Counted from the stretch's first letter, positions 48,501 through 58,689 are shown. The stretch is DNA of 64,000 nucleotides from Mytilus galloprovincialis (GCF_965363235.1 NC_134842.1:7343112-7407111), one strand, 5' to 3'. Notes: generated by a model from the letters alone, not told the origin. Translations and numbers: made by a program.

Positions 48501-51500
48501 AACATTTTAAAATGAACTAAATTATTGTATACTTGTATTAAGTGAGTATCACATACACAAAAAGGAAGCATGTGTGTGTATAATATAAAGTGACAGACTA
48601 AAACCTATCCTATCTGTTCTGATATTTGTGTGCGAAGAAACCATCTTAAACCAGAGCTATATGACAACTGAAATATTAATGGTTTAATAGCTTCCGAATC
48701 TATGAAATCACTTTTACAAGGCTCTCAATATAACACAATTATTTATAAATATGCAGTACCAGTATATACATACGAAGTTATTCCTACACCAGGACTTTCA
48801 TCAATGACTGCTATCCCTTGCTGATCACACTGATCCATGATTTCCTCAGCATACGGGTAATGTGAGGTTCTTATACAGGTAGCTCCTAACCATTTCAGTA
48901 AGTTGAAATCTTTCGCTATCAGAGCATAATCTAGTCCTTTACCTCTTATCTAGAATATAAAATAATTTACTTGGTAAAGAAAATAATCATTTTTCTGCCG
49001 TTCAATATTAAATTTTGTACAGTAATTGGCCTTGATTTACTTTAGGGGGCCCCTGTGAACTAACTCATAACAGTAATGTTGTTAATTATTCCTATCCCTG
49101 CAACTAACCTTCACCCTACCACTGGTCCTAGCCAAAAAAAACTAATCCTAACCATAAATGAACCCTACTCCTTAACTTTAGCGTTCCTTGAATAAAAAAA
49201 GAAACAGCAAAAAGAAGAACAATTTAATAATTTCTCTAAAAATTTGAATAAAGAAAGTTTTAAAGTAAATTTAATAAATTCTTACATCAGAATCTTCATG
49301 TCAAGGTAGACCATGACAATAAAATGGTTTGTTGTTACTTACATCAGAATCTTCATGTCAAGGTAGACCATGACAATAAAATGGTTTGTTGTTACTTACA
49401 TCAGAATCTTCATGTTTTGGTACGCCATGACAATAAAATGGTTTGTTGTTACTTACATCAGAGTCTTCATGTTTTGGTACGCCATGACAATAAAATGGTT
49501 TGTTGTTACTTACATCAGAGTCTTCATGTTTTGGTACGCCATGACAATAAAATGGTTTGTTGTTAATCAGTAGTTGTGTACTTGTGACTTTGACGGTCCG
49601 TACACCGAATGGTTGTCTGTATACATCTATACCTGCATCAGATGTCATTGTCACCTATAATAAAACATGTTATATCATTATTGGTATTATAAAACGGTCA
49701 ATAAAACATAAACTATAAAGAACTCAACATTATTTGCTAACATCTATGTCATCTATGATCTCTAGTGGATAGTAAAGTATTATTGATAAGGGCTATTCCA
49801 GAAAAAAATGTATGGGGGGTGGGGGTTGGAAGGCAGTTTTTTGTCAGCACCCACCACCCAGACAATTGTAATTGAGAATTATAGTGCATTATAGTGTGAA
49901 AAGTTGCTCTGATACCCATCACCCATGTATTATTAATACAATGTGCCTTCCAACCCCCCCATACATTTTTTTCTGGAATAGCCCTAATCAAACCAAATCT
50001 CCTTATCTTATATCAAAATAGATCTATACAGAAGTTAATTATCAATTAAAAAACATCTACTGTAAATTCAGAAAATTCAGTGCATTTATTATTGCGATTT
50101 TGTCATTTTAGACAAAAATATTATTTTAATTTTTGTGATATTGAGAAATATCCTGTTTTAAAATTAAAATTCATGTAAAAAATTTGAAAATGCGTGTTTG
50201 AACTACCTGTCTTGTATTTTTCACAATAATAAAAACATCGCAATAATTCCAGATTTATCAGTAGTTTTTAGATATTTTTTAGGGTTTTATGTTACTTTAA
50301 CTGAAATTAGCTACACTAAATAGGTAAAAGGGTTTACCTTCAATAGAGAGTTTAACTAGACTGGAACATTTTCAGTGTTTATCTCCCTTTTTGGCATATG
50401 CATGTTGCTTACAAATGATTGCCAAATTAAATGTTTACTTTTTTCCCAATATGTTGAGAGAAGTTAATTTTGAAGTTGCTATTGGGAAAAGGTACCTGAT
50501 TTTTGAAGAAGATTGCTGAATGCTGATGGTAGGTTTTTTTTTAACTTACATACATGTACATCTCATTGACATTACTACCACAAAATTATTCTAGGTCTTT
50601 AAAATATATTTATGTTGTGTATTTAAATCTTTCATTGAAAAATTGGATCCTCTCTTATTTTAACAATCACCGGGTCGTGCGGGTGCACTTGAATCCAATC
50701 TTAATTGACTAAGATTGTCACTTTTCCTATCAAAGGTCAGTGATTTTCTCAAGGAACTCCTGCTTCCTCCACCACCAAAAAATGGCTGTCACCAAAAAGC
50801 CTAAATGCGTTGCTTATAATTGGCGTTAAAACACCAGAAATCAAATCAAATATATTAACAATTACCTTTAATGTATACATATAAGCAGTTGGCTTTTTAC
50901 TCATACCAAAAGGCCACCATAGATTAACATTGTGTATAATTATCTGTTCGTTCTGTTTAATACTAGTAGCAACAGCAGTACCATCTGCATCGAGAACTTC
51001 AACTTCAATGGTTGTGCCATTTGTTGGTCCTCCTCCGGCAATTAAATAATCAACAATACCTGTAAATATAATCATAAAATGGTTATCCATAATGTAGCAA
51101 TTTGACAATCTTAATAATATATAATACAGATTCATTCATTTGTATGGGTTCCAATTATTTTGGATTGATGAAAAATTGTTTTGTGGTAGATATTTGATGG
51201 TTTTGTCAAAATCTGCATACAAACCTATAGATAATATTGACACTTTGTTCTTGGGCAATTTAATTTGTAATGGCTTCAAAATTGTTGTTTCAGAAAAGAA
51301 ATAATAATCAGCTGTTTGTGTATGACAATATACATAATGCAAGATAAGCATATCTTTTTGAAATTGTATTGGAATCTTTTTGGATTGGAAAGATGAAAGT
51401 AGATTTATATTTGTTTACCTTTATTTAAAAATAAGTTTATTATGTATTATATGGTCAATCTTCTCAAATCATGGAAATAAGCTGTTTCCTTATATTCTTG

Positions 51501-54500
51501 TAAGAAAAAGAAATAACATTTACCGTATTTATCTGATAAATGTACGTACTACATGAATTGTTAAATTAGGATTAAAATGGTAAATTTATTAACTCCATAT
51601 GACAGCTTTTTGTTCTTACACTTTCAGGCCACATTTGTTTTGTATTTAATTACTTACCATCAGATCCCTTCACGTCTGTTACTATGGTGATATCATCAAT
51701 ATAATCAGTGGGTGTTGTATACAGTTTGACAGAGCGATGTATACCAGCATAGTTGAAGAAATCAAAAGAGATATCTTGAACAAAATAGCCTGGTGGATAT
51801 CTTTAATTAAAACATTATTTTTTCTTGCATTCCATATGAAACGAAATTGATGTAGATAAAAAACTTTATACTGTAAATTCAGAAATTATTGCATGCATTT
51901 ATGACTGCAATTTTGTACTTTTAAACTAAAATGTGATTTAAATGTTTGAATTTACAATATTTCACCTATAAAAGCATTAATACGTACTGGAATCATTCTA
52001 TTTGAGAGGTCAAGATGTGTTGACTGATTAAATGTATGTGCCATAATGCTTGTAAGATCACACAACAGAAGACGGATGAAGACTTATTGTAAATGACAGA
52101 AATACTTTACACTGGACATAGTGTTCATCAAGATGATTGAACTCAAAGATAGACACAGAAGTACATTGTAGAAGACACTGTCCCAGGTTAGTGGAGGCCT
52201 GAGTGTTTTTTTAATTGTTTCACATTTTTTATGTCAAGGCATTTTAGTCAACTATACAGTATAGGTTTTTCTCATTGTTGAAGGGCATTTGGATGCTAGT
52301 AATAGCTTATACTACTTAATTTGAACTCAGGTTTATAGTTTTCTCATTGAAAATCATGACACATTTCCTTATTTTTGTAGTGTTGCCTTGATCCCTATAT
52401 TTTTGTGTTATCAGACCTCTGCTCAAAACTGGTTGAGTTATACGACTTACCTATTAGTATCTTTCATATAATGGATTGTCCCTGGAGGCAGAGTACTGGG
52501 TGTTAGAGTGTTGTTAACTGCCACAGTAAGTCGGTTTGCTCCATTAATATTCAAAGAGGACTTGAGTTGTACTTCAAAAGGAAGATGGCCTCCAACATGC
52601 CTTAAAACCTCTTGAGAATTTACCCACTGAAAAAAAAAGAATAAAGTGGAAACATGAAGGAAATGTAAAAAAAAACAAATGTTTAAATCTATTAGCACAT
52701 ACATGTACTACAGACTAAACAAATAATACATTTGAACTTTTATGCAATATTTTCAACAAAGGTGCACAAACATCAATACTGAGGAATGAATATTATTTCC
52801 CTATACATGTGATTTTTTTTGTAAATTTTCTTTATAGAAATACATTCGATTAAATTCTGTTTTGTAATATATACGTCAAATTGAGTCATGAAAGTTTAAT
52901 AGACTTTCAAATTGATGAATATGAATTAAAGTATGGCACATATCTTAATTTTTCTTTTATTAGTTTGATAAATTGCTGCATACAGATCTGTGCAAAATGT
53001 TTCATATTGCATGTTTCATATTGCATTTGTTTGTAAATTTTGAACTTTATATACATGATATACATTTACTTACCACAATAGTGTTATAATGAGCGCTATC
53101 AAATCTTAGTACAACACGTTTCTGTTGCCATTCTACTGGAACAAAGAACTCTGTCTCGTACCAAACCCAACCAATAAAATCTCTCAACTTTTTATCTTGT
53201 GTTATATCATTATAACTGGCTGGTACTGGCATAGGAATAACATCTCCTGTCTGTTGTAAAAATAGATTATTGAAATATCTATACTTCTTATAAAATAGAA
53301 ACCAATAAATGAATTGAAATATTATATTTAATTTTTATCAAATTATTTATTCTGCAATCAACCTTTCTAATCTGCTATACAAATACAGGTGTACAGATAA
53401 CATTAAGCCATATTTGTATAGTATATAAATATAAATAATAATTCTGCTTCTTCCGTCAAGAGCAAATGATATATAATTATCAAATTTCTTCCAATATGAA
53501 TTTGGGGTCCTCATCGCTAATCACCAAATATAGTAAATTGTATGTCTAAGTTTATACTTTGAAGTAACTTGTATGTCTAAATTTTTAACTTTGAAGTAAA
53601 GGCCACTGTATGATCTATCTTAGTATTCAAACATGTCTGAGACAGAGCTGGTATAATGGTATCTAGACTATTACATGTGATTTGGGATGGAGTTCCATAT
53701 TGTTACATTTCAAATAAGTTGACTTGCTTTTTGGTATTTAATGTATACATGTACATTTTATATTTTTTTGAAAAAAACATTGTACTTGATATGTTTTAGT
53801 CAACTAAGCAAAAAAATAAAATAGCCTTTCAAGAAGTCATAATTATTGGAACTAGGTGTAGCCTAAATGTTTTGCAGTGGCTATTTTGTCAGCACCAGCA
53901 GTGATTAAGGTTCATCTGACATAACAAATGGACAAATATGGCCATATTTTCACCTCAAAAACTACTCTGGGTTCAGACTTACCAGTTCAGTTTGGAAAGT
54001 TTTAAGGCCTGGCATCCACTAGATATCTAAAAGTTAAATTTGTTTTGCATATCAGAAAGATATAATCTTTTTTGGATTATGAAAGGCATTATTTTTGCCA
54101 GGCCTTAAAACTTTCCAAACTGCATGGGTATTTATGTACACTGCCTAGTTTTGGAGGTGAAAATACAGCCAGATTGAGGATTGTCCATTTGTTATGATGA
54201 ACCTTAAAATATCACAATTAAAGGCTGCAAAAAAGCATATTTCCATAGATATAGAATTAAAAATAGCCATAATTTGCCTAAAAATTGTGTAGCCATTTCT
54301 GTTTCAGACTTTTAATTTGCTTATAACCAGATAACCAAGACACATAAACATAAAAATGTTCCCTTATGAGATAGACTGCAGCTGTAAATCTATATTGTTT
54401 TTTAAAAATTCTCCTTATTACTATAAAGAGGGGGCAGGACCTTTTTTCAGGACCTCATGATTGGGTGTTATTAAGGACAAGTTATTAAGGTTGAGATTTC

Positions 54501-54856
54501 AAGATTGATTCTTTTTGGATCCGGGAATTCTTTTTTTCGAATTTCAGAGTGTCGGGTTTTATAAATTTCTTAACATTTGGAACCTCAAGATTTCATGTTA
54601 ATAAGCCCAGGATCAGGACCCCAAAGACCCCACCCCCACTTATAAATGTAAACATGCTGAGCACCTGAGACAGTGGCTGTGTGTACCACTTTTTCAAGAA
54701 ACCTTCATTTCTTGTAGGAGACATGTCAGCTCTAAATTTCCACATCCCATTCATTTCAATTATAGTACGAGTTTCTGAAAACCTCGGGTACAACATTCCC
54801 GATGCATCAACATTGTTAATAATTAATAAAGCAAAAAGATAGATTTGCGTCGGCAT
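36542..54856 (-). CDS. GUSB: Beta-glucuronidase, lysosomal, complete 12-exon gene
   Basis: Exons on the minus strand: 54856-54665, 53250-53074, 52626-52451, 51800-51658, 51059-50866, 49654-49514, 48949-48774, 48211-48062, 47242-47158, 40744-40568, 37626-37491 and 36669-36542. All borders are GT-AG and all phases agree; the product is 624 residues (human 651). It begins with a hydrophobic signal peptide ([20 protein letters not shown]) and then GMLYP as in human GUSB. Glycoside hydrolase family 2 landmarks follow: [66 protein letters not shown] (acid/base Glu about 437), IIVTEYGAD (nucleophile Glu about 526), [10 protein letters not shown] and FTRQRQPK. It removes terminal glucuronic acid from glycosaminoglycans in lysosomes. 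Exons 6 and 10 have tandemly repeated donor regions. Intron 9 (6.4 kb) carries a DNA transposon and intron 10 another inverted-repeat element. Confidence 0.97.
37705..38083. repeat. 29-bp tandem repeat, about 13 copies
   Basis: The unit is 'aagtttaaactactacaag' plus 'tattacaatc', contiguous with no spacers, in GUSB intron 10. Confidence 0.95.
38254..39825. mobile_element. 1.57-kb element with AGGCCAA...GATTTTCATCC inverted ends
   Basis: The left end reads 'aggccaattaaaattaattg' then 'atagattttcatcc' and cccgcccgcccc. The right end is its inverse ('ggatgaaaatctactaatta', 'ttttagttggcct', preceded by cccacccgcccc). Inside, 39440-39640 has words such as 'gcttacccttcaggagcatt' that look like a diverged piece of another dispersed element. 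No intact transposase. It lies in GUSB intron 10, directly left of the exon-10 donor array. Confidence 0.75.
39828..40567 (-). repeat. 53-bp tandem array of the exon 10 3' end and donor site, about 13 extra copies
   Basis: On the minus strand each unit copies the last codons of exon 10 ([12 protein letters not shown]) followed by GTATAATAATAGT. Donor positions are 40568 (the true exon end), 40515, 40462, 40409, 40356, 40303, 40250, 40197, 40145, 40092, 40039, 39986, 39933 and 39880, almost all exactly 53 bp apart. Since 53 is not a multiple of 3 and the intronic part has stops, only the first donor gives a full enzyme. Short open frames here are products of the array. Confidence 0.95.
40928..41020. 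repeat. 27-bp satellite, left block
   Basis: About 3.4 copies of 'aatgaggcaatagtgttctaatgttac'-type units (27 bp). The block is cut by the left end of the DNA transposon and continues at 46014. Confidence 0.9.
41021..41047 (+). repeat. Left TIR of the 4,993-bp transposon
   Basis: 27 bp, exact inverse of 45987-46013. Confidence 0.95.
41408..42483. promoter_or_regulatory. Left cluster of 13-bp subterminal motifs (consensus GTAATYTACGTTA)
   Basis: Copies at 41408, 41595, 41751, 41765 and 42096 on the plus strand and at 42270, 42449 and 42471 on the minus strand. Four more lie on the right side. By analogy with other DNA transposons these may be binding sites for the element's own transposase. 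Confidence 0.7.
42602..44659 (+). CDS. DDE-type transposase-like protein, main frame
   Basis: 685 residues, starting [20 protein letters not shown] after 'ttttcag', so an upstream leader exon is possible. Residues 1-65 are a highly basic, helical region with repeated [13 protein letters not shown] words, likely for DNA binding. Residues 200-330 have a conserved basic domain. Catalytic candidates are Asp near 500 ([11 protein letters not shown]), Asp near 583 ([15 protein letters not shown]) and Glu near 613, inside [19 protein letters not shown], a signature I know from uncharacterised metazoan transposase-like proteins. The last residues (after YIYYNSTE) run into a polypyrimidine-AG stretch at 44626-44648, so this end is probably intronic or the reading frame is split there. 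The companion frame at 44611 carries what looks like the rest of the protein. Confidence 0.8.
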   Translation: MGKSKAEIQKAYRERKKQKEGEAYLKKERERVKGYYVPIEEKPQRKANERCKKVREWVRQHRLKKKNLTKTVANNLEQTKTVANNLEQCSEISSSSDVTSTVNIVTEQLIVKLPSLATKKRTRTRVNRANAKHRRTIADLTDKNELLNRKIRTVSKRYQRLINREKKTQTIIRNPTTSSSSRNSPSTSTSIALTPRKRTIQEIREEGLTPHKVPKKIQEKLLFANVITEEMGAAWKSNGLKGKHVLKKIVNGEIIKKYKMKKMLGIKSGIRRHHFKATVCSNKLLYFPLLRKRVESREILRGDVVTFLERDNNSRMMPGKNDKKKTETGHIQKRVLNDSMLFLHLKFKTESPKKISLATFCRLRPKHICLTKHLSRNKCLCQKHQNMALALKNMKTSGANVTINPDEFVRQLKDKPLPEILSEIRNENVRYEQWKKVEMADGKKRTKIVEREETRDSFISIVHTQVCDFQEHVSRVRLQYQALNNLKENLPCENVIVQMDFAENFSCTSADEVQSAYWNSSAVTLHPVVVYFKNEQKELEHKNYVFVSDDLGHNIGSVYTIIQKLLSEIKNHVNNLKVVHYWTDSSQYRNKTAFYIVSDHKNIFGVNAIWNYFETGHGKGPCDGIGGTSKRTADLAVRQGKITVQDAPEYFERVQKHHTSAKYIYYNSTECTYSHFPFSILQIAG
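44649..45237 (+). CDS. C-terminal part of the transposase, second frame
   Basis: Read from the AG at 44647-44648 onwards: [20 protein letters not shown], then [12 protein letters not shown], a CXCX2C cysteine cluster. An acidic linker follows, then an SH3/Tudor-like segment ([34 protein letters not shown]) and a terminal [10 protein letters not shown]. It is offset in frame from the 42602 frame. A short 69-bp GT-AG intron (44580-44648) would join the two in phase; a frame shift between them is the alternative. The open frame can be extended upstream to 44611, but that Met is probably not used. Confidence 0.65.
45290..45825. promoter_or_regulatory. Right cluster of subterminal motifs
   Basis: GTAATTTACGTTA at 45290 and 45455, GTAAGATACGTTA at 45433, and the inverse form AAACGTAGATTAC at 45813. 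They mirror the left cluster. Confidence 0.7.
45987..46013 (-). repeat. Right TIR of the 4,993-bp transposon
   Basis: 27 bp, exact inverse of 41021-41047. Confidence 0.95.
46014..46517. repeat. 27-bp satellite, right block, about 18 copies
   Basis: Units of 27 bp as in the left block, with caa/cta/cac variants at one position and occasional gaagcaa variants. It abuts the right TIR. Confidence 0.95.
46805..47121 (+). mobile_element. 'gaccagaaaacataatgcccc' repeat, standard copy
   Basis: 317 bp from 'agcaagaacaagaatgtgtc' to 'taggtggggcat', with GAACGAACGGACG runs. It ends 37 bp short of GUSB exon 9. Confidence 0.85.
47795..47935. repeat. Dispersed repeat related to 23570-23790
   Basis: 'caacaatcacttttccattg' and 'cagatattttgtatt' are shared in order with the other copy. 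In GUSB intron 8. Confidence 0.6.
49286..49570 (-). repeat. 57-bp tandem array of the exon 6 3' end and donor site, five copies
   Basis: On the minus strand each unit encodes [17 protein letters not shown] and then GTAAGT. Donors are at 49514, 49457, 49400, 49343 and 49286, exactly 57 bp apart. The frame stays open through the first three units, so use of the second or third donor would add 19 or 38 residues. The fourth unit has a stop. HEDSD|IRGKG at the first donor matches the human HEDADIRGKG, so the first donor is the functional one. Confidence 0.97.
49789..49985. mobile_element. MITE with AGGGCTATTCCAGAAAAAAA ends
   Basis: 197 bp; the inverted ends extend about 40 bp (ATGTATGGGGGG, TTGGAAGGCA at left; the inverse at right). 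In GUSB intron 5. No coding frame. Confidence 0.9.
50665..50857 (+). mobile_element. SINE tail, bivalve Meta-domain type, head-truncated
   Basis: It shares 'gcgggtgcacttgaatccaa', 'aaaaatggctg' and 'ggcgttaaaacaccagaaat' with 28905-29100, without the tRNA head. It ends about 8 bp from the donor side of GUSB exon 5. Confidence 0.75.
52250..52380 (-). repeat. Diverged dispersed repeat
   Basis: Words such as 'tttttctcattgttgaaggg' relate it to the copies at 6600 and 6985. In GUSB intron 3. Confidence 0.45.
53905..54207. mobile_element. 303-bp inverted-repeat element with TTAAGGTTCATC ends
   Basis: Arms of about 110 bp: 'cataacaaatggacaa', 'atattttcacctc' and 'gtttggaaagttttaaggcc' occur at left and in inverse at right. 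Non-coding, in GUSB intron 1. Confidence 0.85.
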
Positions 54857-55281
54857 TTCTCAAAATTTTCCACAGTCATGTGACAATTTTGTACAAGATC
54901 ATGTGCACTGTACTGCTAAAATATGTCTGATTACCAACAAATATCAAAACAAATGTACAATTTAAGGATTGGCACCGATCGATCAGTTTTTGAAGGGCAT
55001 AGTTTTATTTTCAAATAAAAAAAAATATGTAGAATGGCGAAGCTGTAGATGGGTTTTGAAGAATGGATAATGACAAAAATAAAATAACAAATGCGGGGAG
55101 AAAAATTAGCAAAAAAAAATTAAAGAATAGAGAATATTGGGTGCAAATTTTAGCCAGACAGAGTATAAAAAAAACAATTGTGGTAAATAAATGAATAAAG
55201 GTTATAAAATAAATCATGAATTTACAGAAATGATAAAGAAATCATATAATTAACGTTGAAAAAACACCATCAGGATTCAAC
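54857..55281. other. Upstream flank of GUSB
   Basis: AT-rich with oligo-A tracts. I see no clear TATA box or initiator, so the promoter is not assigned. Confidence 0.4.
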
Positions 55282-55525
55282 GGGAGCTACCATTTGATTT
55301 TTATGGGGGGGGCTAGGATGAAATTTGAAGGCAGGATGAGACACTTTGCAAAAAAAAAGGCAGGATGACATTTTAGGTAAAAAAATTCAGGATAAACTAA
55401 TAAAAAAAAAGGCAGGACCGAATAGAGTGAAAAATAAAAAGGCAGGACAGAGATTACAACTAAAAAAAAATGCAGGACAAAATTTTTCATCCTAGACCCC
55501 CCATAAAAATCAAATGGTAGCTCCC
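55282..55525. mobile_element. MITE with GGGAGCTACCATTTGATTTT ends
   Basis: 244 bp with about 30-bp inverted ends. The inside repeats 'aaaaaggcaggatgacatt'-like units five times. A related half-copy begins near 63815. Confidence 0.9.
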
Positions 55526-55802
55526 TAAATGATACTTATGAATTCTAAACAGCACCGTAAAGTAAACAAAAAAACGACCACACCTTTAAGTTCTATAAAA
55601 TACATAGACGGACCAGGGGGCTGAAAGCCTTCCCCCTTTTTAGTGGAAAAAAATGGTTGATTTCAAAGGAATCATTGGAGCATGCCCTCCTTAGGCCAGT
55701 CAATTTCTCCGAGGGCTAAGTAGTCTGGCACTTATCAGTAAACATATAAATTAGTAAGAGAGAAATAATAGAAAGGGAATTGTAGCAAGTCTATACACCT
55801 GT

Positions 55803-57236
55803 AGGGCTCGGAGGTGCGATGGGGACGCTGAAGTGCGATGGTCCTTTCGCTGAAGTGCGATGGTTTAAACGTTACGTTAGATATTGTGACGTTTTCAAAT
55901 ACAACATTATTGAAAACAAAATGGATTCGCATGCAGAAGAATAAGATTTGTAGATAAAGTTTTATGCGTACACAGCTGGAAAGGAAGCAGAATGAAACGA
56001 ACAATTTAAGGAATGTATCTCCCTCATGCAAAGCTCTGATTCCTTTCACGGATTTGGCTATACTTTTTGGACCTTTTGGATTATAGCTCTTCATCTTTTA
56101 TATAAGTTTTGGATTTCAAATTGTTTGGCCACGAGCATCACTGAAGAGACATGTATTGTCGAAATGCGCATCTGGTGCAAGAAAATTGGTACCGTTAATT
56201 TTATTAAGTCGGGGACAGTTTAAAGCATTTGAGAATTCGATGGAGGTTTCCAAAATGTGTAAATCTAATTCAGGCAGCAAACCATGGGTCACAAGGCGGC
56301 TAAAAGAGGATCTGAAACCCAGTTCGAAAGTTCAAAACATGCAAAATGAGGCCCCTCATGGGGGGTCCTAGTAATCACATAATCACCATTTTTTGCCAAT
56401 ATAATCACATAATCATTAAATATTTGCTTATCTTTAGTAATCAAATAATCATAAACTAAAAATACAGTCCTAGGTAATCAAATAATCATGAAATATTTGG
56501 CTTAATAATCAAATAATCATTAAAAAAACGGCCAAGTAATCACATAATCAAAAACCCCATGAGGGCCCTCCAAAATATATGCCATTGTATGCCGCAAACT
56601 TTGTGTACGACAAGTTTAATGTCGTCATCTTAATATCGATATTGGCTTCTCTCTTTAAGTATACTTAACACGATTTTGTCTGGATAGTTTGATAATAAAA
56701 TTATATTAATTATTAACATAGTTTTCGTTTTATCAAGTATAACTTACTTTCTTTTATTTTTGAGACGAGTCCTGCTTTGTAAGAAAAAAACGTACTTTTA
56801 AAAGCAACTTTATTGTGCTTACAGTATTATTTTCCTGAAACGGGTTAGGCCAAAGTAACCCGATTGGTCCTACTTGGTGTTCTTCTAAATGTCGGCTGCT
56901 TAGAGGAAAAGCAACTTATTTTCAAGCTTTTGAAAAAAATAAAGTATTTGGTTTGATCTGACCAGACATAAAATCCAATCATTCAAATGCGAGACATAGC
57001 ACGCAAATTACTACACTGCAACATTGGGTTCTAACTTCAGACTATCGTTGTGAGCTATAGTAAAAATGTATACACGTCACAGTTATACCATCGCACTTCA
57101 GCGTATCCACCAACGCACTTCAGCGTATCTAGCAACAAGTTAGCGTCACAAATTATGTCACCACCGCACTTCAGCGTGGACCATCGCACTTCGGCATGAC
57201 CATCGCACTTCGGAGTACCATCGCGGTTCAGAGTCC
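55803..57236. mobile_element. 1.43-kb element bounded by inverted clusters of GCTGAAGTGCGATGG
   Basis: Three direct copies of a GTGCGATGG word at the left end (55813-55863) face six inverted copies (CCATCGCACTTCAGC) at the right end (57088-57231). A smaller MITE sits inside at about 56350-56571. No transposase is recognised, and two short open frames inside (56026, 56156) have no known domain. Confidence 0.75.
56350..56571. mobile_element. Small MITE rich in TAATCANATAATCAT
   Basis: Ends 'ggcccctcatggggggtcct' and 'ccccatgagggccctcc' are inverted. The inside has about eight TAATCA(C/A)ATAATCA words. It is nested in the 1.43-kb element. Confidence 0.8.
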
Positions 57237-57386
57237 ATAATTTAATTTAGGATGTAACGCGTCTTCTGATTGGCTGACGTTATTTTGTTATAAGCCCATA
57301 GGCATAATTTAGTCATGTGACCGTGACGTCATCAACGTTTTCATGGTTTTCTACCATTTAAAATGGAATTTAGAATTAAATTATAA

Positions 57387-57537
57387 GAAATGACTGTAAT
57401 ATTTTTTCTGCCTATTCGAAATAACATAAAAAATGTGGTGCACACTGTTAAATAACCCGCTACGCGCGTTATTCAGTGTGCACCAAATTGTTTATGTTAT
57501 TTCTTCATAGACAGAAAAAATATTACAGTCATTCCTT
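57387..57537. repeat. Large hairpin (arms about 65 bp)
   Basis: 'aatgactgtaatattttttc' and 'ggtgcacactg' at left are mirrored at right ('cagtgtgcacc', 'gaaaaaatattacagtcatt'). The loop contains ACCCGCTACGCGCGTTATT. Confidence 0.9.
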
Positions 57538-57957
57538 AAATATATGGAACAAGTCAATCATAATTTAAAAGAATTTTGTCGCTTTCAATGTAATAGGTCA
57601 ATTCCACAAAAAAAGCGTGGTCGAAATTGGATCGACGATCGTTGATACCGCGTCAAATGAAAAGTCGCCATGATCGATGCTCCGTCTGCATTTAAAAATA
57701 TCATTTTTTAAAACAACACTTTCAATGGACTAGTCCGTTGTTGGAAATGTGTCCTTGTATGTCGTAATTTCTATTGCCAAAGTAATCATGACGTTTTATT
57801 CATTTCTAATAAATTTATTTGTTATTTTCTTAATTTTTAAACTAAATTGTTATTAGCCACTGGACGAGACGAAAACAACAATTATCCAAGATATTATCTT
57901 CACCGGCAGTGTCACAACTTATGCACACGACTTGTAAAATATAGAAAGATATTCATA

Positions 57958-58125
57958 GAATAACTAATTGAAGAATTCAATTAGAGAAAAATATTCAACG
58001 AGTGACCGATCCGCGAACAACACATTAATTCACGAATGCGCGTAGCGCATGAGTTAATTATCAGTGTTGTCCGATCACGAGTTGAATATTTTTCGATATT
58101 TGAATTCGTTAATTAGTTATTCTTT
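57958..58125. repeat. Second large hairpin (arms about 75 bp)
   Basis: 'gaataactaatt', 'gaattcaa' and 'atattcaac' at left mirror 'gttgaatatt', 'ttgaattc' and 'aattagttattc' at right. The centre is ATGCGCGTAGCGCAT, whose core is the reverse complement of the loop core of the hairpin at 57387. Confidence 0.9.
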
Positions 58126-58689
58126 TAATTACATTGGCAAATGCTTTTTTTTAAGAAATTAATGTAAAACATGTAAGGTACTATACTTTTTTTTTTACGT
58201 ATTCACAATTTGTTTTGATCCGCTGTTATCGACGTCTCCTTGACAACGCCTATTGCTGTATGACGCCAGAGAGTGAAATAACCACGTTTATTTCAAAATT
58301 AATGTGAAATTATCGGGTTTTTATTTCACTGGGAAATCAATGTAATTCATTGTAACTTACCAATGTAATAAAAAAATTAACAGAAGGCCAGTACAAAAAG
58401 GATAACAATAAAAAAAAACAGGTCATAAAAAGAACCCGACAATACTATGCCAACCAAAACGATATGTAAGTCCACAAATTGAAAACACTAAAACAGTTAT
58501 AGCGTTTCCTGCACCAATTGTGTTGTCCATTGAAAAAAAATCATTTTGGCGATAAGACTCATTCGGTGATGACACAATAAATGAAATATAAATGTTCAAA
58601 ATAAATAATGTGTAGAATGAGTGTTGATTAAATTATTAAAAATAAATGAGAACTGTGAGCATGGTACAGAGATGATGTTGCCACTTGCA

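Noticed and set aside
49324-49573. Repetitive plus-strand frames (MVCCYLHQ...)
   Set aside because: Antisense shadows of the GUSB exon 6 array.
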